Shown here piece by piece: positions 17,800 through 25,759 of a stretch of DNA of 64,000 nt. The DNA comes from Candidatus Melainabacteria bacterium. GTDB lineage: Bacteria > Cyanobacteriota > Vampirovibrionia > Obscuribacterales > Obscuribacteraceae. The stretch covers positions 62,001-126,000 of the forward strand of contig JABDBL010000002.1 of the NCBI GenBank assembly GCA_013288645.1, read 5' to 3'. The notes beneath the pieces were generated by a model, which saw only the letters and a list, made by a program, of their open reading frames with translations, made no database searches and was not told where the DNA came from. Made by a program: the position numbers and the translations under genes. Each line of letters starts with the position of its first letter. The stretch's first letter is position 1.

Positions 17800-18783
17800 T
17801 TAGTAAACTCGTTCCGCTTCCCAGTCGCCTCCGCCTTGAGTTTTACCGCTTAGATAGGGTCCTGTATAGTCCTTGTCAGACACTTCACTTACTTCAGCCT
17901 TAAAAGTAATAAGGTTGCTTCCTGGAGATCTGGAAAGATATTGTCTTATGATTGTGAGGTGTGGAAAGTTATACCAGCCCTTTTTTATTATGAATTTTTC
18001 CTTAGTGTTAGTGTCCGTGCCATGACCACTTATTTTATTGCCATCCTGCTCTAAAAACATTATGGAATGAATTGTTTTAAAATTGTACTCGTGGGCTACG
18101 CTCCACTTTCCCGATAAATCAGGAGTATGCTCCTGATTTATCGCTTGCTTTTGTTCTTCCTCTGCTGCCTTGCTATTGTTTCCTGCGCTTACAGAAGGAG
18201 ACTTCACCTCAGCCATTGCCGCTTCCCACTCACCAACTGTTAAAGCACCATTTGCTTCAAATGAAAAATCACCGCCCATATAAGATACTTCTCCGTTTTC
18301 AGACGGCAGATAAGAAAAGTGTCCATGGTACTGTATTGGTTGGTTAGGACGCTTGTCATATATTTTTAAAAAGATAATTTCGTCACCCTTGATCTGCCCC
18401 TTCACAATCTTGAAAGTAGCACCGCTTTGCTCATCTTGACCTTGACCAGAAAAGCTTTGATTACTTTGCTGAATCTGCATGCTACCTAAATCAGATTTAC
18501 CTTGATAACGAAAACCAATTTTCCAAAGACCAGACAAATTCACTGGTCTGTTTGGTTGATTGGGGGTGGGTGCCGTTCTTTCTCCGACTACCACAGGGGT
18601 TTTAATAAGATTATGGCCCACTTTTCTTTGCATTGAGACCTGGTTGCAGGAAGTCAAACAAATAGAGCAAAGACTTATCAACACTACATTTAACTTCAAG
18701 TAGCGACTGACAACTGATCGATTTGTTTGGCCGAAGAGAAGTAATTGCTTAATTAGGATTGATTCTTGCTTAAAGTAGTACAT
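17800..18783 (-). CDS. Lipoprotein with two repeated beta domains
   Basis: Up to 327 residues. LISLCSICLTSC near residues 35-46 is a lipobox, so the mature protein is probably a lipid-anchored envelope protein. The ~34 residues before the hydrophobic core make the first ATG doubtful; a start nearer the signal is possible. Two copies of one domain follow: PVNLSGLWKIGF...GEWEAAM and TPDLSGKWSVAH...GGDWEAERVY, each ~100 residues, joined by a Glu/Lys-rich linker. Function unknown. A perfect 13-base inverted repeat sits in the linker. Confidence 0.75.
   Translation of the reverse strand: MYYFKQESILIKQLLLFGQTNRSVVSRYLKLNVVLISLCSICLTSCNQVSMQRKVGHNLIKTPVVVGERTAPTPNQPNRPVNLSGLWKIGFRYQGKSDLGSMQIQQSNQSFSGQGQDEQSGATFKIVKGQIKGDEIIFLKIYDKRPNQPIQYHGHFSYLPSENGEVSYMGGDFSFEANGALTVGEWEAAMAEVKSPSVSAGNNSKAAEEEQKQAINQEHTPDLSGKWSVAHEYNFKTIHSIMFLEQDGNKISGHGTDTNTKEKFIIKKGWYNFPHLTIIRQYLSRSPGSNLITFKAEVSEVSDKDYTGPYLSGKTQGGGDWEAERVY
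18113..18142. repeat. Perfect 13-base inverted repeat inside the lipoprotein gene
   Basis: GATAAATCAGGAG (18113-18125), spacer TATG, then its exact reverse complement CTCCTGATTTATC (18130-18142). It lies at the linker/second-domain junction of the lipoprotein at 17800-18783. A palindrome this long is not expected by chance inside a gene. Confidence 0.8.
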
Positions 18784-18844
18784 AATTTTTATGAGTCATG
18801 GCAGAGTGTCACTGTAAAAATGATACTAGGAAAGGAGATTATTT

Positions 18845-19072
18845 GTGGCTATTCCCCTTAATACAGCCGTAGTTGTTCTAATGATCAGTGGCGAACAGAT
18901 AGATGGTGAAGTAGCCATGATTGATCAAGGCACATATTTGTGCCTAAAACGCGAAAACGAGACTGTTTATTTGCCATGGACCGCGATAAAATGCGTGCGG
19001 GGTCCTGCTTTGCCACAAAGAATGGTTGGCAACCCTTATCCTGACAGGACACAACAAAATCCTTCCAAATAA
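18845..19072 (+). CDS. Small Sm/Hfq-like protein (putative)
   Basis: 75 residues starting at GTG 18845 with Shine-Dalgarno AAAGGAG. The order of features is like an Sm fold: VVVLMISGEQIDGEVAMIDQ resembles Sm1 of Hfq (V.V.L.NG..L.G.I..FDQ), then LCLKRENETVYLPWTAIKCV resembles Sm2 (LL.....MVYKHAIS.V). The hydrophilic tail (PQRMVGNPYPDRTQQ) is short and disordered-looking. It could be an RNA chaperone subunit or another small beta-barrel protein. The family is inferred from pattern only, not a confirmed match. Confidence 0.6.
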   Translation: MAIPLNTAVVVLMISGEQIDGEVAMIDQGTYLCLKRENETVYLPWTAIKCVRGPALPQRMVGNPYPDRTQQNPSK

Positions 19073-19080
19073 CAAAGAAG

Positions 19081-19530
19081 CTAAAGTTTATTAGCTGTAT
19101 TGCTTTTCGTGCTCTCAGGCTCTATCGCATTAGCTGCTAGCCATTCCATCACTTCACGCTTAGTGGATTCATACAAATAAGTGTTCAATCGCAACAATAT
19201 GTCAGGATGAGACGAAAGAATTTTTTTGAATGCTTCAAATACATGGGGACTTTCGAAAGCAATTTTTATGGTTTTCTTTAATTGTTCATCCTCAAGTCCT
19301 TGAGCAAAAATCTTCAAATCAGCAAGAAGTCTTTTCTTACCAGGTTTAGGAATGTATAAAAAACGGTCTATCGACAGTTCTATTTCATCAGTAAGATCGC
19401 GCAAGTCTTCCAATTGACGATTTACCAACCTTATGTCACCAAACTCAGTATCAAGATAATAAATATTATCTGGAGAGTCATCTTGATAAGCAAAAATCAA
19501 ATAATCAAAATCAATATTGATTCTTTTCAT
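19081..19530 (-). CDS. UPF0158-like protein
   Basis: 149 residues. The layout matches the uncharacterised UPF0158 family: an N-terminal IDFDYLIFAYQD, then a YYLDTEFGDI motif, a middle RFLYIPKPG segment, an acidic helix (DLKIFAQGLEDEQLKKTI) and an end with VMEWLAAN. No signal peptide. Function unknown in the family. It ends 8 bases from the end of the Sm-like gene in convergent orientation. Confidence 0.6.
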   Translation of the reverse strand: MKRINIDFDYLIFAYQDDSPDNIYYLDTEFGDIRLVNRQLEDLRDLTDEIELSIDRFLYIPKPGKKRLLADLKIFAQGLEDEQLKKTIKIAFESPHVFEAFKKILSSHPDILLRLNTYLYESTKREVMEWLAANAIEPESTKSNTANKL

Positions 19531-19587
19531 TTAAAACACTCTTCATTAAAATAATTGCTGACGAATAAACAAAGGTTATAAATAATA

Positions 19588-19923
19588 ATGGATCTCCCCG
19601 AGCTTTTAGCCAAAGAATGCATTTCCTGTTCAAATAAAATAGCGCACCTGAACAAAATACAAGTACGATCTTATCTCAATCTATTGTCCAACTGGCGTCT
19701 GCAAGAAGATAAGTTAGAAAGAGAAATAAAAACAAAAAACTTTAAGCAATCTCTCTTATTAGCTAATGATATCGGACTAATTGCTGAACAACAAAACCAT
19801 CATCCAGATCTATATATTAGTTGGGGAATACTAAGAATTAGTGTTTTTACCCATGCTATCAATGGATTATCAGAAAACGACTTCATATTGGCAGCAAAAA
19901 TAGACAAGCTATTGGAAAAATAA
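19588..19923 (+). CDS. phhB: 4a-hydroxytetrahydrobiopterin dehydratase (pterin carbinolamine dehydratase)
   Basis: 111 residues, the normal length. NHHPDLYISWGILRISVFTH followed by a late Asp (SENDF) fits the PCD signature with the catalytic HHP pair. The enzyme regenerates tetrahydropterin after aromatic amino acid hydroxylation, but in many bacteria it has other roles, for example in molybdopterin or folate metabolism. No hydroxylase is present in the window. Confidence 0.9.
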   Translation: MDLPELLAKECISCSNKIAHLNKIQVRSYLNLLSNWRLQEDKLEREIKTKNFKQSLLLANDIGLIAEQQNHHPDLYISWGILRISVFTHAINGLSENDFILAAKIDKLLEK

Positions 19924-19944
19924 TTTGGCTTTTAAAGCCATTAA

Positions 19945-21843
19945 TTACAGAGCAAAGCCTTTTAACGCGCCGGCTGTGGAAAGGATTTCACCACGAACCT
20001 TAACCGCGTCTAGTTTTCCCAATTTCATATCCAAATAAATACTAATTAACTGCATGGTACTGATTAAACAAATATTTTTTTTGGTAGCAAAATCAAGGAT
20101 AATATTCGAGAAATCAGCTTCTTTACGTTGAGTGATAGGAGTTTCACAGTATGTGCAGGCAATTAATATACCTTTGGGCTCAATACCGTGACTATCCCAA
20201 AAATTTATCAAAGATTCAGTGAGTCTGGCTAATTCACTTCTTTCTGGTGAACCCACACTTAAAGCCACCCGCACAACCGCTAAATGTTGCTCCTTTTCAG
20301 CAAGTACAAGCTCGTTATTTCCATTTACTTCAGTATCAAAACCAAGATCATCTAGCACTATTTTACAACTTGTCAAGAGATCTCCGGGTTGTCCCGATAA
20401 CAGTGTAGATTTAACCTCTTCCAACGAAGAAACCATATCTTCGCTCGTTGCTAATTTTCTCTCCAGTTCTGTTATTTGCTTACGAATGACTTGAATTTCC
20501 TTAAAAAGACCATCCATACCAGGCAACCAATAGCTTTTGCACCAGTCGGACATTGTCGCCTCTTCACTGATCCCTTCTATTATTCGAGGCATTTTAACCT
20601 CGGCCGCGGCATCGTCCCCAATCGTCTCTTCTTCAATATTTTTTTGTGCGCTAGTGCTTTCGCTCAGTTCTCGTTTATTGATAACTAATTTGGAAGCGCT
20701 GTCGTCCTCGGGATGCTTTTCATTTTCGGTAACGTGGTTATTTTCGTCATCAAATTCGGTTTCTTCTGTGCTATTTGTCTGCCCGCTTTCAAATTTGTTT
20801 TCTAAATTCTCTGCTTTCAAATTTGTTCTAACCGCAGATTCCTCACCAGGGGAACTGTCCATATCAGACCCTTTTGTTAAATTTCTATCTTCCTCAACCC
20901 TAGATGGGTGCCAATCAGAATCGCTTTTGCTCTCAAATTCTGATATTTGATTATTATTTTGTTCAGCCTCTTCTATAAATGAATGATCTTTAGATTCTTC
21001 GCCTAAAGCAGTTGGTATTTGAATTTGTCCGGAAGTTATTTCTTGGCTATCTTCACCATTTAATGACGCCGCCGAATCTTCCACAGAACCAGATTCAAAG
21101 CCCTGTTTAGCAGCATGCCAAATATTAATGCACTCTATTAATACGCGGTCAAAATCAGGTGAGTAAGGCGCCGGCAAGAAAACGACTCTGCCTCCGTTAT
21201 CACCGGCTATAAGCTCGCCTGCGATACATTTTTTTGGTCCAGCTTGGGCAAGGGGAGAATAGCCATTGGTCAGAAAATCGGTCCTAATAATTGTGTTCCA
21301 TTCCAAACCCACTTGGTCTAAATATTTCTCAAATTCAGATTCATTGGCAGCTGCAGATTTATCGATATTGCGTCCATGGGCCACGGTACTCATATGACGA
21401 ATAGTCTGTTCGCTCATAGTAGATTCACCAGATTGATCGGGTGCCAAGCCACAAAGCCAAGCATAGTTATCCATAGAGCGACTTTCCGAGTTAATTATGA
21501 ATGGACGGCATAAATAATAGATGAGCAATCCGCCCTCGGCTAAGAATTGGAATAGTTCAGGAGAGCGCGCCTCGATTTGCTGACCAATTCTGTCTATTAC
21601 CTTGTCATCGGACAATTTGTAACTTGTCAGTCCGTCAGCCAAAGCAATGTCAATTTGTCTTATAAGCGCAGCATCTCCCTCAAAAAGATGAACAATACTT
21701 ATAGGATTAACAATAATTACTTTATATTCAGTCAATGGCCGCGCTTGACCGCAGGTTAACAGAGCTGATCCGCCAAAACCTGGACAATTAAGTCTTAATA
21801 TTGCTTCTGTCTGAACGGATTTCAAATCCTCGACCGTCTTCAT
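19945..21843 (-). CDS. Hypothetical protein with acidic linker and nuclease-like C-terminus
   Basis: 632 residues, no signal peptide. The N-terminal ~230 residues (VIIVNPISIVHLFEGD, LIYYLCRPF) look like an alpha/beta domain. Residues ~260-420 are a low-complexity stretch rich in Glu, Ser and Asn (EEAEQNNNQISEFESKSDSD), then a coiled coil (IRKQITELERKLATSEDM). The last ~130 residues (CKIVLDDLGFDTEV, LAVVRVALSVGS, GILIACTYCETP) recall restriction-endonuclease-like folds that recognise DNA, but no clear catalytic D-ExK is assured. ATG 21843 follows AGAAGGGAT. Confidence 0.6.
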   Translation of the reverse strand: MKTVEDLKSVQTEAILRLNCPGFGGSALLTCGQARPLTEYKVIIVNPISIVHLFEGDAALIRQIDIALADGLTSYKLSDDKVIDRIGQQIEARSPELFQFLAEGGLLIYYLCRPFIINSESRSMDNYAWLCGLAPDQSGESTMSEQTIRHMSTVAHGRNIDKSAAANESEFEKYLDQVGLEWNTIIRTDFLTNGYSPLAQAGPKKCIAGELIAGDNGGRVVFLPAPYSPDFDRVLIECINIWHAAKQGFESGSVEDSAASLNGEDSQEITSGQIQIPTALGEESKDHSFIEEAEQNNNQISEFESKSDSDWHPSRVEEDRNLTKGSDMDSSPGEESAVRTNLKAENLENKFESGQTNSTEETEFDDENNHVTENEKHPEDDSASKLVINKRELSESTSAQKNIEEETIGDDAAAEVKMPRIIEGISEEATMSDWCKSYWLPGMDGLFKEIQVIRKQITELERKLATSEDMVSSLEEVKSTLLSGQPGDLLTSCKIVLDDLGFDTEVNGNNELVLAEKEQHLAVVRVALSVGSPERSELARLTESLINFWDSHGIEPKGILIACTYCETPITQRKEADFSNIILDFATKKNICLISTMQLISIYLDMKLGKLDAVKVRGEILSTAGALKGFAL

Positions 21844-22017
21844 TATCCCTTCTCTAACCGCCAGAATATTTATACCCGCTCGTCAGGCAAGTTCCGCTTT
21901 ATTACAACTTCTTTTGCAAGAGACTGATAATATTTTGTACTAGTAGTACCATATTTAATCAGTACCGCAGTCACGAGCTACCAATTTCCCATAAGCTCTT
22001 AAGCATTGTAAACTCTC

Positions 22018-22023
22018 TATAAT
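22018..22023 (+). promoter_or_regulatory. TATAAT -10 box directly before ispH
   Basis: TATAAT lies 5 bases before the ispH ATG (22029). With the usual ~7-base distance from -10 to start of transcription, the transcript would begin at about the ATG, giving a leaderless mRNA. No Shine-Dalgarno is seen before ispH, which supports this. A -35 element is not clear. Confidence 0.45.
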
Positions 22024-22028
22024 CAATT

Positions 22029-23207
22029 ATGACAAAAGCCACCTATCACCGTAAAGGATTCGGGTTAAAGGACCAGATTGCTCTCGAATTAACCAGCGAG
22101 TATCACTCGGGTTTAATTGCCCAATTAAGAGAAAACGGCAATTTACTAAGAAATGGTCGGGTCACTATACGCCTGGCTAATGCTTTTGGCTTTTGTTGGG
22201 GCGTGGAGAGAGCCGTATCCATGGCGTACGAGACACGACAATATTTCCCCGAAAGAAGAATATGGATTACCAACGAAATTATTCATAATCCACTAGTCAA
22301 TGAGAATCTGCAAAGGAAAAATGTCAGCTTTGTGCCGCTGAAGAATGATGGTACAAAAGACTTTAGTACAATCGCTCCAAACGATGTCGTAATTCTGCCC
22401 GCATTCGGTGCCAGTGAGCAAGAATTAAACAGTCTAACTGGGCTTGGTTGCGAAATTGTCGATACAACTTGCCCCTGGGTTTCTCGTGTTTGGAATCGAG
22501 TAGCCAAATATGAGAAAGAAGAGTTTACAGCTATAATTCATGGCAAATACAACCATGAAGAGACAATAGCCACAGCTTCCCGTACTAAACGCTACCTAAT
22601 TCTGGAAAATCTTACCGAAGCTAAGTTTGTTTGTGACTACATTTTATCCAAAGACACATCAGATGCCTTCCTTTCCCATTTTAGTCACGCTTGCTCTATC
22701 GGTTTTGATCCAAAAATACACCTACGAAAGGTGGGAGTAGCTAATCAAACCACTATGCTTAAAACTGAGACCGAACAAATAGGCAAATTATTCGAACAAA
22801 CTATGCTCGCCAAATACGGTCCTCACAAATTAAACGAACACTTTATTTCAGCTGGTGATACTATCTGTGATGCCACACAAGAACGCCAAGATGCAATGTA
22901 CAAGTTAATAGAACCAGGGTTGGATTGTTTACTCGTCATAGGTGGATTTAATTCTTCGAATACCGGACATTTGCAAGAAATTGCAGAAAGCAAAAATGTA
23001 CCTTCTTACCATATAGATGGGGTCGAACGTATTGGGCCTGGCAACACAATCAGACATAAAAGCAAAAGCAGCCGGCAACTCAAACAAACCGAAAACTGGT
23101 TAGTGCCGGGGGAGATCATTGTCGGTATCACCGCTGGTGCATCCACTCCCGATCAGGTCATAGAACAAGTTATACAGAAAACATGTCAACTCGCTAATTC
23201 ACTTTAA
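22029..23207 (+). CDS. ispH: 4-hydroxy-3-methylbut-2-enyl diphosphate reductase
   Basis: 392 residues, the long cyanobacterial/plant-type form. The enzyme makes IPP and DMAPP in the last step of the MEP pathway using a [4Fe-4S] cluster. Its three cluster Cys are seen: [12 protein letters not shown] (C56), [11 protein letters not shown] (C148) and [12 protein letters not shown] (C280). HEETI and [11 protein letters not shown] fit the substrate pocket. It opens the run ispH-hemE-hemY-ppx with an 18-base gap to hemE. Long-form IspH is one hint of a cyanobacterial-lineage host. Confidence 0.96.
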   Translation: MTKATYHRKGFGLKDQIALELTSEYHSGLIAQLRENGNLLRNGRVTIRLANAFGFCWGVERAVSMAYETRQYFPERRIWITNEIIHNPLVNENLQRKNVSFVPLKNDGTKDFSTIAPNDVVILPAFGASEQELNSLTGLGCEIVDTTCPWVSRVWNRVAKYEKEEFTAIIHGKYNHEETIATASRTKRYLILENLTEAKFVCDYILSKDTSDAFLSHFSHACSIGFDPKIHLRKVGVANQTTMLKTETEQIGKLFEQTMLAKYGPHKLNEHFISAGDTICDATQERQDAMYKLIEPGLDCLLVIGGFNSSNTGHLQEIAESKNVPSYHIDGVERIGPGNTIRHKSKSSRQLKQTENWLVPGEIIVGITAGASTPDQVIEQVIQKTCQLANSL

Positions 23208-23225
23208 ACTTTAGGACGCCTCATT

Positions 23226-24323
23226 TTGTCAACATTGAATAGCCATTCAAACATTGCAGAACACAGTATTGGGCTTAAAGACACAGCCTCTAACTCTTCT
23301 ATAATGTTAGCTTGCCGCCAGCAAGCTTGTTCTTATACTCCTATTTGGTTAATGAGACAGGCCGGAAGATATATGACGTCCTATAGAAAAGTAAGGAGCA
23401 AAGCAGAATTCTTAGAATTATGCAAAAATCCAGACTTAGCGACAGAAGTTACGTTATTACCAGTTGATGAACTAGGCGTCGACGCGGCAATAATTTTTGC
23501 CGACATTTTACTGATCCTGGAACCTTTAGGAGTACAACTTAGATTTGCTGCTGGTGAAGGCCCAATTATAGATAATCCTGTTCGTACTGAATCTGATGTC
23601 TATAACCTACAGCAAGTTAGTGTTGCTGATCCATTGTCGTATGTCTTTGATACTATTCGTAAAAGCCGGAGAGCTTTAAAGTCCGACCTACCTCTAATCG
23701 GTTTTTCCGGGGCGCCTTTTACATTAGCCGCTTATTTGATCGAAGGCGGCAAAGTAGGAAACCTTGCTCGCACCAAAACCTTTATGTATAAGTATCCTGA
23801 TGCTTGGTCACATCTCCTTAGCCTACTCACGAATGCTTGTATCGAATATTTATCCGAACAAATTAAATCAGGCGCTGACATCGTACAAATATTCGATAGC
23901 TGGCTTGGATATTTATCTCCTGCAGATTTTAATCAATATGTATTGCCTTACAGCAAAATGCTCGTAGCTACTGTTAAGGATTTGGCACCCACAATATATT
24001 TTGGCACAGACACTTGTAGCCTTCTGGATCTAATCAAGCAAACCGAATGCCAAGTCATTGGTTTGGACTGGAGAGCAGACTTATCTTTAGAATGGGAAAA
24101 ATTGGACTATCAAGTAGCCATTCAAGGCAATCTGGATCCCATAGTTTTACTTAGTGATAGAGAAAATATCGATAGGCAAACAAAAAGAATACTTGCACAA
24201 GCTCAAGGTAGACCTGGACATATTTTCAACTTAGGACATGGTGTATTACCTGAAACACCAATCGATAACGTTAAATATCTAGTTGAACTTGTGCATAAAT
24301 TAGGCAGGACAACCAAACAATGA
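23226..24323 (+). CDS. hemE: Uroporphyrinogen decarboxylase
   Basis: 365 residues. PIWLMRQAGRYM is the N-terminal UroD signature and IGFSGAPFTLAAYLIEGG the second one. The enzyme converts uroporphyrinogen III to coproporphyrinogen III in haem synthesis. Start TTG at 23226 with a moderate AGGACG upstream; about 30 residues precede the conserved core. Its end overlaps hemY (ATGA). Confidence 0.96.
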   Translation: MSTLNSHSNIAEHSIGLKDTASNSSIMLACRQQACSYTPIWLMRQAGRYMTSYRKVRSKAEFLELCKNPDLATEVTLLPVDELGVDAAIIFADILLILEPLGVQLRFAAGEGPIIDNPVRTESDVYNLQQVSVADPLSYVFDTIRKSRRALKSDLPLIGFSGAPFTLAAYLIEGGKVGNLARTKTFMYKYPDAWSHLLSLLTNACIEYLSEQIKSGADIVQIFDSWLGYLSPADFNQYVLPYSKMLVATVKDLAPTIYFGTDTCSLLDLIKQTECQVIGLDWRADLSLEWEKLDYQVAIQGNLDPIVLLSDRENIDRQTKRILAQAQGRPGHIFNLGHGVLPETPIDNVKYLVELVHKLGRTTKQ

Positions 24324-25759
24324 AATACACAGTAGCCATTGTCGGCGGTGGCGTCACCGGTTTGACTGTCGCTTACAGGTTGATGTCTTTACAAAAACAG
24401 AATGATTTGCCCATCGAAATCGTATTAATCGAGAGCAATGATCGTCTGGGTGGTGTTATTAAATCAGAAACCATCGACAACTTCATTGTCGAACATGGGC
24501 CGGATGCTTTCTTAGCCGAAAAACCAGAGCTCAAAAACCTATTGACCGAACTAAAACTTACAGAGGACTTATTATCTACTAACGAACATAATCGACAAGC
24601 GTTTATTGCTCAAAACAATAAACTCGTTCCCTTGCCAGTTGGTTTCTTTATGATAGCCCCCACTCAATGGTTACCTTTTATAACCAGTCCACTGTTTTCT
24701 TTTCTAGGTAAATTACGCATAGCCTTGGAAGTAGCTGTACCAAAGAAAAACAAACCATATGACGAAAGCGTTGCGGATTTTTTGCGTAGACGCTTTGGTA
24801 ATGAGCTATTGGTTCGTGCAGGGCAACCTTTGGTAGGTGGGATATATATGGCTGACATTAATTTGCTCAGCACGCAATCAACCCTTCCTCAGTTTGCTGA
24901 ACTAGAGAGAAGGTTTGGTAGCGTCATAAAAGGTTTGGTTGAAGCTGGACATCACGGAGTTAATACCGCCAGCGGTGCCCGCTATAATTTATTCGGCACC
25001 CTACAAAACGGCACACAAATGTTAATCAATCAACTAGCCGAACAGTTAACCAATGTAAAAGTCTACCTAAATACAAAGCTGATTTCGGTTGAAAGGGGTA
25101 GCGAGAAAAACTGGCAACTTGAAACAACAGGCAGCCAGTTTGATGCAGATGCAATTGTTTTTGCTCTTCCCTCGATATTAGCAGCCCAAACAGTGAAAGA
25201 ATTAGACCCTGTTCTAAGCAATGCCCTTGCAAAAATTGAAAGCAGTAATTCAACAGTTGTGAATCTTCTATACAATAAGTCCGACATTGGCAAACCTCAT
25301 AAAGGATTTGGTTTTGTTGTACCTTCAGTTGAGAGCAAAAAAATTATAGCGGCTGGCTTTATCAGTCAAAAATTCTCTCGTCGTGCCAGCAATGATTATG
25401 AAATGATAAGAGTTTTTATCGGGGGTCAATTAGCACCCGACCTATGTAACCTTAGTGATGAAGAGTTAGTAAATTTGGCTCAAAATGAGATTAGTCCCTA
25501 TCTAGAAATAAAAAGTCCTGCTGTTAAAACATGGCTTAGTCGCTGGCCAAACGGTTTACCTTTTTATCAGCTAGAGCACAAGCAGACAGTTAAAAACATA
25601 GAAAATCTGGCAAAGAATCATCTTGGATTTTTCTTTACTGGTTCTTCGTATAATGGTCTAGGGATTCCCGATTGTGTGCGCGACGGTGAAAAAACGGCTG
25701 CCCTTTTAGCGACACATATTCAACAAAGGAAACTACAGTGCCTAAATCAAGCGGTTTAA
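24320..25759 (+). CDS. hemY: Protoporphyrinogen/coproporphyrinogen oxidase, HemY type
   Basis: 479 residues. An N-terminal FAD fold VAIVGGGVTGLTVAYRL is followed by ESNDRLGGVI, VEHGPDAFLAE and late GSSYNGLGIPDCVRDGE, all typical of HemG/HemY protoporphyrinogen oxidases. It oxidises the porphyrinogen by a flavin and O2 mechanism. Translationally coupled to hemE by the ATGA overlap at 24320-24323 and followed by ppx, which overlaps it by 22 bases. Confidence 0.93.
   Translation: MKYTVAIVGGGVTGLTVAYRLMSLQKQNDLPIEIVLIESNDRLGGVIKSETIDNFIVEHGPDAFLAEKPELKNLLTELKLTEDLLSTNEHNRQAFIAQNNKLVPLPVGFFMIAPTQWLPFITSPLFSFLGKLRIALEVAVPKKNKPYDESVADFLRRRFGNELLVRAGQPLVGGIYMADINLLSTQSTLPQFAELERRFGSVIKGLVEAGHHGVNTASGARYNLFGTLQNGTQMLINQLAEQLTNVKVYLNTKLISVERGSEKNWQLETTGSQFDADAIVFALPSILAAQTVKELDPVLSNALAKIESSNSTVVNLLYNKSDIGKPHKGFGFVVPSVESKKIIAAGFISQKFSRRASNDYEMIRVFIGGQLAPDLCNLSDEELVNLAQNEISPYLEIKSPAVKTWLSRWPNGLPFYQLEHKQTVKNIENLAKNHLGFFFTGSSYNGLGIPDCVRDGEKTAALLATHIQQRKLQCLNQAV

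Noticed and set aside
21937-21949. GTACT-AGT-AGTAC inverted repeat upstream of ispH as an operator
   Set aside because: Only five-base arms in AT-rich DNA; likely chance.
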